Of a stretch of DNA of 64,000 nucleotides, positions 33,186 through 41,717 are shown piece after piece. The position numbers and the translations under genes are program-made. Source of the stretch: Hyphomicrobiales bacterium (GTDB lineage Bacteria; Pseudomonadota; Alphaproteobacteria; Rhizobiales; Rhizobiaceae). The number at the start of each line of letters is the position of its first letter. The first letter of the stretch is position 1. The stretch lies in NCBI GenBank assembly GCA_900471485.1, contig UCEU01000022.1, positions 20,026 through 84,025 of the forward strand, written 5' to 3'. The notes under the pieces are model-generated. The model had not been told where the DNA came from and did no database searches. It saw only the letters and a list, made by a program, of their open reading frames with translations.

Positions 33186-33703
33186 TGGATCAGCAACAGA
33201 CGCCAGATCCGATAACCCAGGCGGCACTGCGGTCATTGCACGACATTGCGACGCCGCCGCCGGTCGCCTGGTGGCCGCAGACCTGGGGCTGGGCGGCAAT
33301 AGCGCTGTTGTTTGTTTTCGTTCTGACGCTCTGGGTTCTTATGTTCATCCGCCGATACCGCCGCAACGCCTATAGGCGCGAAGCAATCCGCCTCATCAAC
33401 GAGATCGAGCCGAAGATCCTTGAGCCGACGACGAGGACCGAGGCAGTCCTGGAACTCGCCGCGATCCTGAAGCGGACCGCCCTCGCCGCATGGCCGAAAC
33501 AAGAGGTCGCCTCCCTGTCGGGCAGCGCCTGGGTTCAATTCCTTGACGAACACGACGACGACGGGGCGGGACATGCCCTCGAGCGTTTGCTGGACGACGT
33601 AGAATACCGACCTCCCGGTTTGGACAGGCTTCCATCAAACGTCTGCGGCGACTTAATCGCGTCTGCGCGAAAGTGGATCGAGAGGCACCATGTATCAGCT
33701 TGA
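33185..33703 (+). CDS. DUF4381 membrane protein of the Bat operon
   Basis: 172 residues from ATG 33185, which shares a base with the previous stop. Short N-terminus (ALRSLHDIATPPPVAWWPQT), then one transmembrane helix (WGWAAIALLFVFVLTLWVLM, about 32-51), a basic RRYRR stop-transfer and a cytoplasmic helical tail. PPPVxWWPxxxGW is the DUF4381 hallmark. It probably docks the MoxR/DUF58 complex on the inner membrane beside the VWA proteins. Confidence 0.88.
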   Translation: MDQQQTPDPITQAALRSLHDIATPPPVAWWPQTWGWAAIALLFVFVLTLWVLMFIRRYRRNAYRREAIRLINEIEPKILEPTTRTEAVLELAAILKRTALAAWPKQEVASLSGSAWVQFLDEHDDDGAGHALERLLDDVEYRPPGLDRLPSNVCGDLIASARKWIERHHVSA

Positions 33704-34679
33704 TCTGCCGTGGCTCCTCGTGCTCCTCCCGCTGCCACTTCTCGTATGGTGGCTAGCGCCCGCCCATCGCCAGGCGTCCGCTTCAGTTCGGCTACCCTTC
33801 TTTGCCGAAGTCGCCCAAGCAGCAGGCGTCGTGCCGACGGAAGGCTCTGTCGTCGCCCGGCGTAGCTGGCCACAGCTCGTGTGTGAAGCTCTCGCATGGT
33901 GTCTGATCGTTGTGGCGCTATGCCGGCCGCAGTTCGTCGAACCGCCGATTGAGAAGGTCGAGCCCCAGCGCGACCTGCTTCTCGCACTCGACCTATCGCA
34001 GTCGATGGATACGAAGGACTTCCGATCGCCCGACGGCAGTCAGGAAGCGCGGGTGGCCGCAGTCCGGCAAGTCGTCTCCGATTTCGTCCAACGTCGGCCG
34101 GGCGATCGTATCGGCCTTGTCGCCTTCGGCGACGCTCCCTACCCGCTGGCGCCGTTCACGATGGACCACCCTCTGGTCCAGGAGATGATTTCGAATGCGC
34201 TGCCCGGAATGGCGGGACCGCGCACCTCGCTCGGCGACGCCTTGGGGCTGGCGATAAAAATGTTCGAGAAGACGACGGTTGCGGACAAGGTGCTCATCGT
34301 GCTTACGGATGGAAACGACACTGCCAGCCGGATGCCGCCGCTGAAGGCTGCCGAGATCGCCAAGACCAAGGGCGTCGTCGTCCATACCGTAGGTATCGGC
34401 GATCCGGCAGCAACAGGTGAGGACAAGCTCGATACGGGAACGCTTCAGAAGATCGCCGAGCAAACGGGCGGCCGATATTTCTTCGGGGCAGACCAGGCGC
34501 AACTCACGTCGATCTACGAGGTGCTCGACCGCATTACACCCGCCGATCAGAAGAACCTCTCATGGCGGCCTCGCATCGAGCTCTTCCACTTACCACTATT
34601 GGCCGCGGCCTTTGTGCTCGGCGCATACTACGTGGTCAGCGGTTCGGTGTCAGCGTTCAGGCGGAGGGTCGCTGGATGA
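33690..34679 (+). CDS. batA: BatA-like VWA-domain membrane protein
   Basis: 329 residues. Two N-terminal membrane helices (LPWLLVLLPLPLLVWWLAPA; LVCEALAWCLIVVALC) flank a short loop. The VWA domain has an intact MIDAS: LALDLSQSMDTKD (DxSxS), the Thr in GPRTSLGDA and Asp in VLTDGNDTAS. A C-terminal helix (LPLLAAAFVLGAYYVVSG) anchors it again. The Bat (Bacteroides aerotolerance) family is linked to envelope stress and oxygen tolerance. Overlaps both neighbours. Confidence 0.9.
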   Translation: MYQLDLPWLLVLLPLPLLVWWLAPAHRQASASVRLPFFAEVAQAAGVVPTEGSVVARRSWPQLVCEALAWCLIVVALCRPQFVEPPIEKVEPQRDLLLALDLSQSMDTKDFRSPDGSQEARVAAVRQVVSDFVQRRPGDRIGLVAFGDAPYPLAPFTMDHPLVQEMISNALPGMAGPRTSLGDALGLAIKMFEKTTVADKVLIVLTDGNDTASRMPPLKAAEIAKTKGVVVHTVGIGDPAATGEDKLDTGTLQKIAEQTGGRYFFGADQAQLTSIYEVLDRITPADQKNLSWRPRIELFHLPLLAAAFVLGAYYVVSGSVSAFRRRVAG

Positions 34680-36229
34680 TTTCCGATTTTCACTTTCTCA
34701 GGCCTCTAATTCTGCTGGCCCTTGTTGTTCCTGCCCTCCTGGCTTGGCTGGCGCAACGCTCCAACGACGTCCGCATCCAGTGGAAGGGCATGATAGCGCC
34801 GCACTTGCTGGACAGGCTTGTGGTCGACGCCGCAGGACGGTCGCGGCTGCGACCTTCCTGGTTTCTGGTTGCGCTGCTTGTCCTGTCCATAACCGGGGCG
34901 GCCGGCCCGACGCTTCGTCGGGAAGCGCCCCCGTTCGTGGAGGACACCGCGCCGCTTGTCATAGCGGTCGATCTGTCGCAGACGATGGACGCGATCGACG
35001 TCGCTCCATCGCGTCTGGAACGGGCCAAACTCAAGATCAGAGACATCGTCGCAACGCGCAAGGGCGCACGCACGGCCATGATCGCCTATGCCGGCAGCCC
35101 ACATTTAGTCCTGCCATTGACGGAGGACGCTGCTCTGATCGAAAATTACTCGGACGCACTTGCGACGCGGATCATGCCGACGCCCGGCCGGAACACCGGC
35201 GCGGCCCTGTCGATGGCTGCGGAGCTCCTATCGAAGGAAAAGACGTCAGGCACCATTCTGCTGCTTACCGACGGCGTCGAACCTGCAGCCTCGGACGCTC
35301 TCAGGTCAAAGGACAACGGCGTGATCATCCTCGGCGTCGGGACTGCAGCAGGCGGGCCAGTCAAATCCCCTGACGGGAGCTTCGTTTCGGACGCTTCCGG
35401 CAGCCGCCTCTTTGCCAAGCTCGACGTCGCCGGATTGAAGGCGCTCGGCTCCGACACCGGAGCGGACGTGGCCACGATCACAGACGATGATACCGACGTG
35501 CGTTGGATCGCCCAACGGGTTCAATCAAATTTCTCCCAGAAGCAGGCGACCGAGGGCGACCGGTGGCACGATCTGGGATGGTGGCTGGTGATACCAGTCG
35601 CCATGCTGTCGGCTTTCTCATTCAGGAGAGGATGGGTTTTCCAGACAGGAGCGCTTCTTCTGGCCATCCGGCTGCTTTTGCCTGTCCCCGCCTCGGCGGG
35701 AGGCCTGCAGGACATGTGGCTCACCCCGGATCAACAAGGCCGCCTCGCGTACCAGCGAGGAGTTTTCGATGTCGCCGCCGATCGCTTCTCCGACCCGATG
35801 TGGAAAGGGGTCGCGCTCTATAGGGCCGGCAAGTTCACTGAAGCCGTCGATGCGTTCGCCTCCGTCGATACTCCCGAAAGCTGGTACGATCAGGGCAACG
35901 CGCTGCTTCATCTGTCGAAGTTCGCCGAGGCGGTGGCGGCCTATCAGAAAGCACTGGCGACGAGGGAGGACTGGTCCGATGCGCAGGCGAACCTTGCCAT
36001 AGCTCAACAGCTTCTCAAGGCCAAAAAGCAAAAGGATGATGAGCAACCGCAGGATCCAAATCAGAAAGCGGACAGCGTCCAGTTCGACGACAAGGGCAAG
36101 CAAGGCAAGCAGGGGCAGATGAACATTGCTGAACAGACCTCCGAGATGTGGATGAAGAACATCAACGTCAGCCCGGCGGACCTCATGGCGCGCAAGTTTG
36201 CTCTCGAGGCCGCGCGGAGATCCCCATGA
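34676..36229 (+). CDS. batB: BatB-BatC fusion: VWA membrane protein with TPR tail
   Basis: 517 residues from ATG 34676 (MISDFHFLRPLILLALVVPA), overlapping the batA stop as ATGA; the longer upstream frame is not used. N-terminal helices, then a VWA domain with MIDAS VIAVDLSQTMDAID and LLLTDGVEPA. Membrane helices at about residues 305-345 follow. After them comes a periplasmic tail with TPR-type repeats (WKGVALYRAGKFTEAVDAFA; WYDQGNALLHLSKFAEAVAA), ending in a Lys/Gln-rich linker. In Bacteroidetes BatB and BatC are separate genes; the fused form is common in proteobacteria. Confidence 0.88.
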   Translation: MISDFHFLRPLILLALVVPALLAWLAQRSNDVRIQWKGMIAPHLLDRLVVDAAGRSRLRPSWFLVALLVLSITGAAGPTLRREAPPFVEDTAPLVIAVDLSQTMDAIDVAPSRLERAKLKIRDIVATRKGARTAMIAYAGSPHLVLPLTEDAALIENYSDALATRIMPTPGRNTGAALSMAAELLSKEKTSGTILLLTDGVEPAASDALRSKDNGVIILGVGTAAGGPVKSPDGSFVSDASGSRLFAKLDVAGLKALGSDTGADVATITDDDTDVRWIAQRVQSNFSQKQATEGDRWHDLGWWLVIPVAMLSAFSFRRGWVFQTGALLLAIRLLLPVPASAGGLQDMWLTPDQQGRLAYQRGVFDVAADRFSDPMWKGVALYRAGKFTEAVDAFASVDTPESWYDQGNALLHLSKFAEAVAAYQKALATREDWSDAQANLAIAQQLLKAKKQKDDEQPQDPNQKADSVQFDDKGKQGKQGQMNIAEQTSEMWMKNINVSPADLMARKFALEAARRSP

Positions 36230-37536
36230 AAACGTTGACCTTGCTGTTCCTAATACTGGCTTCGGGCGTAGCGGAGGCCGCCGAGCCTTTCGGCCGGGCG
36301 TCGATCGAGGAAACGCGCGGACTGGTGCCTGGCCAACAAGTGCATGTCTCGGTGGACGTCTTCGCACCGGATTTCTTTGTCTCGCCACCGCAGTTTCCAT
36401 TGTTCGACGTCCCTGGAACACTTGTCACGCTCTCCAACGAGCGAACGCAGAACCTTCTGCAGACGATCGACGGCGTTCAGTACGCCGGTATACGACGCGT
36501 CTATTCGATCGTCCCTCAGACCGCCGGCTCGTTCGAAATGCCGCAGATTGCGATAGAACTGGGTTATGCTAGGGATGGCCAACCGACAAAGACAGAAGTG
36601 AAGGTACAACTTCCAGCGTTCGAGGTCGTCAATCCTCCAGTGGGGAGCGAGCAGCCGGTACTTGCCGCAGCCGGCCTCACCTTGGCACAATCTTTCGACC
36701 GGGACCCCACCGGCCTGAAGGCCGGCGACGCCCTTGTGAGGACGATTACGATCGCTGCACAGGATACTCAGGCCATGCTTATGCCTCCGGTAGAGTTGGG
36801 AACTGCGGTCGGCCTTGCCCAATACGTGAAGCCGCCGATCCTAAACGACGGTATCGAACTTGAAACCGGAGTCGGCCGTGGTCGCAGCTCGAGCCTGGGA
36901 AGCTCGCGAACCGAGACCATCGTCTACACCGCCTCGGAGCCAGGTAAATTCCAGATCCCTTCGGTATCGTACTCCTGGTTCGACGTCGATGCTCAAGCCT
37001 CAACGACGGACGACCTTCCTGCAAGTGATGTCGTCGTCGTCAAGGCCGACGCGGCAACCGAACGCATCGAGCCAGATTTGCGGCCGCAGGAGCCGGCAGC
37101 TCGAGGGCACGTCCGGACCGCAGCTCTTTGGGTTTGCGCGATCGCGTCGCTGGTTGCAGCGCTGTGGATCGCGCGGCGCGCGGCGCCCTGGATTTGCGGT
37201 GTTGCGAGCCGGCAGACCATCCGGATGAAAAACTCCCGTGCGGCTAGGCTTCGTCGGGTGCGAACTGTTGTCAAAGTTGGATCGGACGGGGACGTCTACC
37301 AGGCGCTGCAAAGCTGGGTCCATAGTCTTGGATATCGATCGCTGTCCGATTGGGTTGTTTCGGAGGGAACGCCTCAACTCGCAGGCCAGATCGACATTCT
37401 CGAACGAAGGCTGTTCAAATCCCCGGACGTCGATCTGGATCGCGTAGCACTGGCGCGGCTCCTCGACACCCGCAGCCAAACTCGCCTCCAACAAAAGTCC
37501 GTTCTTCCGCCACTCAATCCAGGTTCTGCGGTTTAA
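36226..37536 (+). CDS. batD: BatD-like periplasmic/membrane protein
   Basis: 436 residues from ATG 36226, overlapping the previous stop. Signal peptide MKTLTLLFLILASGVAEAAE, then beta-sandwich repeats of the BatD (oxygen tolerance) family: GLVPGQQVHVSVDVFAPDFF, YAGIRRVYSIVPQTAGSFEM, LKAGDALVRTITIAAQDTQA and TIVYTASEPGKFQIPSVSYS. A transmembrane helix near residues 300-320 (ALWVCAIASLVAALWIARRA) is followed by a basic cytoplasmic tail. Last gene of the MoxR-Bat operon. Confidence 0.86.
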   Translation: MKTLTLLFLILASGVAEAAEPFGRASIEETRGLVPGQQVHVSVDVFAPDFFVSPPQFPLFDVPGTLVTLSNERTQNLLQTIDGVQYAGIRRVYSIVPQTAGSFEMPQIAIELGYARDGQPTKTEVKVQLPAFEVVNPPVGSEQPVLAAAGLTLAQSFDRDPTGLKAGDALVRTITIAAQDTQAMLMPPVELGTAVGLAQYVKPPILNDGIELETGVGRGRSSSLGSSRTETIVYTASEPGKFQIPSVSYSWFDVDAQASTTDDLPASDVVVVKADAATERIEPDLRPQEPAARGHVRTAALWVCAIASLVAALWIARRAAPWICGVASRQTIRMKNSRAARLRRVRTVVKVGSDGDVYQALQSWVHSLGYRSLSDWVVSEGTPQLAGQIDILERRLFKSPDVDLDRVALARLLDTRSQTRLQQKSVLPPLNPGSAV

Positions 37537-37596
37537 GAACGGTGTAGCCGGCCAACGAGGAGCTTTTCCTCGGAAGGCAACGGTAAATCCGCATCG

Positions 37597-37616
37597 GTTT
37601 TACCGTAACGTACTTC
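37597..37616 (+). promoter_or_regulatory. Island regulon box (FGE-HAD-sulfatase operon)
   Basis: GTTTTACCGTAACGTACTTC, 50 bp before the FGE start. A reversed half site (AACGGTAAATCC) lies just upstream at 37579-37590. Confidence 0.8.
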
Positions 37617-37665
37617 TCTTTTACGCCATGTCTGCCGATGCTGCCGTTCTGACCCGGAGGCAGTC

Positions 37666-38628
37666 ATGACACTCGCGTTCGACATTTCCAGAGAGAAGCA
37701 CGCCGTGGACGGAATGGTCTTCATTCCAGGTGGAACCTTTACGATGGGTTCCGACAGCCACTATCCGGAAGAGGCTCCGGCCCATCCGGTGACGGTGGAC
37801 GGATTCTGGATGGCGCAAACACCCGTGACCAACCGGCAGTTCATCGAGTTCGTCAAAGCGACGGGCCATGTGACCATCGCTGAGAAGACGCCAGACGCGA
37901 AGGATTATCCGGGCGCCCTGCCGGAGATGCTGAGGGCGGGCTCGCTCCTGTTCGAACAGCCGAAGTCGGTGAGCGGTCCTAACGTCTCACAGTGGTGGAA
38001 GTTCAAGTTCGGCGCGAACTGGAAGCGCCCGCTCGGCGGCATCAGCGATCTTCGAGGCAAGCTCGATCATCCGGTCGTGCACGTCGCCTACGCCGACGCC
38101 GCGGCCTACGCAGACTGGGCCAGCCTGGACCTTCCAACCGAAGCCGAATGGGAACTTGCCGCCCGTGGCTGTCTCGATAACTCCGAATATGCGTGGGGCG
38201 ACGAATTCATGCCCGACGGCGTCGCCATGGCAAACACCTGGCAAGGCGTCTTCCCGACCACCAGCCTGAAGCCCAAGGGGCAAGAGCGAACAACGCCAGT
38301 GCGGTCGTTTCCTGCAAACGGTTACGGTCTTTACGACATGATCGGCAATGTCTGGGAGTGGACCCAGGACTATTGGTCCACGCATCATCCGGCACCTGCG
38401 AGGCACGCCTGCTGTATCCCCAGCAATCCCCGTGGAAGCGACGTCGAAGCAAGCTACGATCCCATGCAGCCTCAGATCCGGATCGCCCGTCGGGTTCTAA
38501 AGGGCGGTTCGCACCTCTGCGCTCCGAACTATTGCCGACGCTATCGTCCGGCCGCACGCCACGCCGAGCCAGAAGATACATCGACCAGCCACGTCGGCTT
38601 CCGCTGCGTCAAGAGACCAACACCATAG
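37666..38628 (+). CDS. Formylglycine-generating enzyme (sulfatase-modifying factor)
   Basis: 320 residues. SUMF/FGE fold: MVFIPGGTFTMGSDSHYPEE at the start, VDGFWMAQTPVTNRQFIEFV, VVHVAYADAAAYADWA, LPTEAEWELAARGC, YGLYDMIGNVWEWTQDYW, and the active-site segment GGSHLCAPNYCRRYRPAAR with the paired cysteines five apart that bind copper in aerobic FGEs. It should convert the Cys of CxAxR-type sulfatase sites to formylglycine in the cytoplasm before export. Its likely clients are the sulfatases at 39852 (same operon) and 50210, both with CTAGR. Confidence 0.93.
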   Translation: MTLAFDISREKHAVDGMVFIPGGTFTMGSDSHYPEEAPAHPVTVDGFWMAQTPVTNRQFIEFVKATGHVTIAEKTPDAKDYPGALPEMLRAGSLLFEQPKSVSGPNVSQWWKFKFGANWKRPLGGISDLRGKLDHPVVHVAYADAAAYADWASLDLPTEAEWELAARGCLDNSEYAWGDEFMPDGVAMANTWQGVFPTTSLKPKGQERTTPVRSFPANGYGLYDMIGNVWEWTQDYWSTHHPAPARHACCIPSNPRGSDVEASYDPMQPQIRIARRVLKGGSHLCAPNYCRRYRPAARHAEPEDTSTSHVGFRCVKRPTP

Positions 38629-38640
38629 GAGACTCGTTCG

Positions 38641-39678
38641 ATGCCATACAAGCACACGATGAGAAGCGGCGATATCCGGAGCATCGTCTATGCCTCCGTC
38701 ATGGTCGCTTTGATCCTCGTCTTGGCAAGCGCCGTCTTTCCCAGGACCGTATTCGCGCAAGCGGCGCTGCCGTCATGGAACGACACCGCGGCGAAGTCGA
38801 GGATTATGGAGTTCGTCAAGGCGACGACAACCGAAGGCGGCGAGCACTATGTCGCGCCGGAAGACCGGATCGCGGTCTTCGACAATGACGGGACCCTGTG
38901 GTCAGAGCAGCCTTACTACTTCCAGCTTGGTTTCGTTCTCGACAGGATAAAAGCCCTGGCGCCGCAGCATCCGGAATGGAAGGAGAAGGAGCCCTTCAAG
39001 TCGGTCCTTTCGGGCGACCTGGCAAGTGTCGCCAAGAGCGGCGAGATGGGCCTGGTAGAACTTGTCACGTCGACCCACGCAGGAATGACGACCGACGAAT
39101 TCAGCAAACTTGTTACGGACTGGTTCGCTACCGCGCGTCATCCAAAGACCGGTAAGCCATTCGACACGATGACATTCGTGCCGATGGTAGAACTGCTCCA
39201 GTATCTACGGGCCAACGGCTTCAAGACATTCATTGTGTCCGGTGGCGGCATAGAGTTCATGCGGCCTGTTACCGAGAAGCTCTATGGAATCCCTCCAGAG
39301 CAGGTGATCGGGAGCACTATCTCAACGCAATATGCGCTCGTTGGCGACGTACCATCGCTGAGACGCCTCCCGAAGATCGACTTCATCGATGATGGCGCGG
39401 GAAAGCCGGTCGGCATCAACCAGTTCATCGGACGTCGGCCCATCTTCGTCGCGGGCAACTCTGACGGAGACTACGAGATGGCCCGCTGGGCTACCGGCGG
39501 TCAGCAACATGGCTTTGCTTTGTTCGTCCACCACACGGACGGCGATCGCGAGTTCGCTTACGACCGGCAGTCTGCATTCGGAAGACTGGACAAGGCACTG
39601 GATGAGGCTGAACGACGAAACTGGCTGGTCGTGGACATGAAGGCCGATTGGAAACGCGTCTACGCGTTCGATCAATAG
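38641..39678 (+). CDS. Periplasmic HAD-superfamily phosphatase
   Basis: 345 residues. An N-terminal signal/anchor helix (SIVYASVMVALILVLASAVF, cleavage near VFAQA) precedes a HAD hydrolase. The motif I nucleophile is VFDNDGTLWSEQP, motif II Ser is in TFIVSGGGIEFM, and the motif III/IV region is KIDFIDDGAGK and VAGNSDGDYEMA. It looks like the PSP-like non-specific phosphatases often found beside arylsulfatases. It lies 12 bp after the FGE gene, so it is in its operon. It may remove phosphate from the same substrate class the sulfatases act on; this is inferred from context. Confidence 0.85.
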   Translation: MPYKHTMRSGDIRSIVYASVMVALILVLASAVFPRTVFAQAALPSWNDTAAKSRIMEFVKATTTEGGEHYVAPEDRIAVFDNDGTLWSEQPYYFQLGFVLDRIKALAPQHPEWKEKEPFKSVLSGDLASVAKSGEMGLVELVTSTHAGMTTDEFSKLVTDWFATARHPKTGKPFDTMTFVPMVELLQYLRANGFKTFIVSGGGIEFMRPVTEKLYGIPPEQVIGSTISTQYALVGDVPSLRRLPKIDFIDDGAGKPVGINQFIGRRPIFVAGNSDGDYEMARWATGGQQHGFALFVHHTDGDREFAYDRQSAFGRLDKALDEAERRNWLVVDMKADWKRVYAFDQ

Positions 39679-39851
39679 TGTGTCGGCGAAGATGAACATG
39701 ATCAACCACGAACGACATCCTCAAACCGACGGAACGCCGAGACTGCCCCGACCCCGGCAGCACGATCCGCCACTTGCAGCCGGCCGCTATTTCTGTGGCC
39801 GGGGCGCGTGAAGAGCCTGCAAAAGTTTTTCGACCCTCAAGGAGTAACGAC

Positions 39852-41528
39852 ATGACCAGGTCACCTAACGACACTTCGCATGACGACGACAACACCATCA
39901 ACGTCGACCGGCGCAGCCTGCTGCTAGGCAGCACGATCCTCGCTGCGACAGCCATCGCCGCGGGCGCGGGAGGACTTTCCGCTGCAAACGCCCAACAGCA
40001 GCCGGCGTCGGCGCCGGCGGCTGCGACAGGAACCAAGAAACAACCGAACATTCTTGTCATCTTCGGTGATGACATAGGCATACCTCAGGTCAGCGCCTAC
40101 ACGATGGGCCTGATGGGGTATCGGACGCCAAACATAGATCGCATCGCCAAGGAAGGCGCAATCTTCACGGACTCTTACGGGCAGCAAAGCTGCACGGCGG
40201 GCAGAGCCTCCTTCATTCTTGGACAGGAGCCTTTCCGCACCGGATTGTTGACAATCGGCATGCCCGGCGATCCGCATGGCATTCAGGACTGGATGCCGAC
40301 CATCGCCGATGTCATGAAGGCTCAAGGATATGCGACGGGGCAGTTCGGCAAGAACCACCTTGGTGACCAGGACCAGCATCTACCGACCAAACATGGTTTC
40401 GACGAGTTCTTCGGCAACCTCTACCATCTCAATGCGGAAGAAGAGCCTGAAGGATACTTCTATCCCAAGGATCCTGCCTTCCGCAGGGAGTTCGGCCCAC
40501 GCGGCGTGATCAAGGCCAAGGCGGACGGCAAGATTGAAGACACTGGCCCGCTGAATACAAAGCGGATGGAGACGATCGACGAGGAATTCCTCGTGGCGGC
40601 GAAGGACTTCATAGACAGGCAGGCAAAGGCGGAGAAGCCGTTTTTTGTCTGGTTCAACTCGACGCGCATGCACGTGTTCACGCACTTGAAGCCTGACTCT
40701 ATGGGCAAGACGGGCAAGGGCATTCATGCAGATGGCATGGTCGAGCACGACGGTCACGTCGGACAACTGCTCGATCAGTTGGACGCGCTGGGGATCGCCG
40801 ACGACACGATCGTCCTCTACACCACCGATAACGGCGCCGAACTTGCCCTTTGGCCCGATGGCGCGCAGACCATGTTCCACGGGGAAAAGGGGACCACCTG
40901 GGAAGGTGGCTTCCGAATTCCCATGATGGTTCGTTGGCCAGGCGTCGTCAAACCGGGAACCGAGATCAACGACATCGTCACGTTGATGGACTGGATGCCC
41001 ACCTTCGCCAGCGCGGGCGGAATCACAGACCTGAAGGAGCAGATGAAAACAGGATTCAAGTCCGGAACCAAGGAGTTCAAGGTTCATCTCGATGGCTACG
41101 ACCTGGTGCCGCTGCTACGAGGCGAAGCAGAAACCGGACCGCGCGACGTCGTCTACTATTTCGACCAGGGTGGCAACCTCAATGCCATCCGGTGGGAGGA
41201 TTGGAAGCTCAGCTTCGCAGTCGCAAGTCACGGCAACATCGCCACGGCGACCAGAGAAGTAACATCCTGGGCGGGCATCGCAAACCTTCGGATGGATCCT
41301 TACGAGCGGGGCATGGAAGACGGCGGCGGCGCTCTTGAGTTCGTGGCACGCAACATGTGGCTGCTCGTCCCGATTCAAGGGAAGATCAAGGAGTTCTTTT
41401 CGGACTTCGACAAGTTTCCCTACCAGGAAGGCAGCACCCTCAATGCAAGCAACATCAATTATGGAACGCTGCGGCAACAGGCAGCGCTGCAACGCTTGAA
41501 CGATCTGGAACGCCTTGCTCCACAATGA
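39852..41528 (+). CDS. Tat-exported cysteine-type arylsulfatase
   Basis: 558 residues from ATG 39852, with AAGGAG upstream. The twin-arginine signal VDRRSLLLGSTILAATAI ends near AANAQ. Sulfatase-fold residues: metal Asp pair in VIFGDDIGIPQ, the formylglycine site SCTAGRASFI (Cys at about 116), GKNHLGDQD, the His of TRMHVFTH and YTTDNGAE for the second metal half. Alkaline-phosphatase superfamily; cleaves sulfate (or sulfonate/phosphonate) esters in the periplasm. It needs the FGE of the same operon. Paralogue of the 50210 sulfatase, sharing long runs such as HGFDEFFGNLYHLNAEEEPE. Confidence 0.92.
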   Translation: MTRSPNDTSHDDDNTINVDRRSLLLGSTILAATAIAAGAGGLSAANAQQQPASAPAAATGTKKQPNILVIFGDDIGIPQVSAYTMGLMGYRTPNIDRIAKEGAIFTDSYGQQSCTAGRASFILGQEPFRTGLLTIGMPGDPHGIQDWMPTIADVMKAQGYATGQFGKNHLGDQDQHLPTKHGFDEFFGNLYHLNAEEEPEGYFYPKDPAFRREFGPRGVIKAKADGKIEDTGPLNTKRMETIDEEFLVAAKDFIDRQAKAEKPFFVWFNSTRMHVFTHLKPDSMGKTGKGIHADGMVEHDGHVGQLLDQLDALGIADDTIVLYTTDNGAELALWPDGAQTMFHGEKGTTWEGGFRIPMMVRWPGVVKPGTEINDIVTLMDWMPTFASAGGITDLKEQMKTGFKSGTKEFKVHLDGYDLVPLLRGEAETGPRDVVYYFDQGGNLNAIRWEDWKLSFAVASHGNIATATREVTSWAGIANLRMDPYERGMEDGGGALEFVARNMWLLVPIQGKIKEFFSDFDKFPYQEGSTLNASNINYGTLRQQAALQRLNDLERLAPQ

Positions 41529-41536
41529 ACAACCCG

Positions 41537-41562
41537 CCGCAGGAGGTGCGAACCTCCTGCGG
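41537..41562. terminator. Hairpin after the sulfatase gene
   Basis: Perfect 11-bp stem CCGCAGGAGGT/ACCTCCTGCGG with loop GCGA, 8 bp past the sulfatase stop and before a convergent gene. No T tract follows, so it may work with Rho or protect the 3' end. Confidence 0.6.
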
Positions 41563-41717
41563 CAACCCTTCAGACGATCCTTGAAAATCACAGATGTCGC
41601 GCCTGGAGAAGGTTCATCGACCTTAGACCCAGGTTTCGGCACACCCGCCCAGCCGAACTTTGCGGAGGCGGACCGTTTCCCAGCCGCTTCGAACTGCTGC
41701 TCCTGAGCTGATCTGTG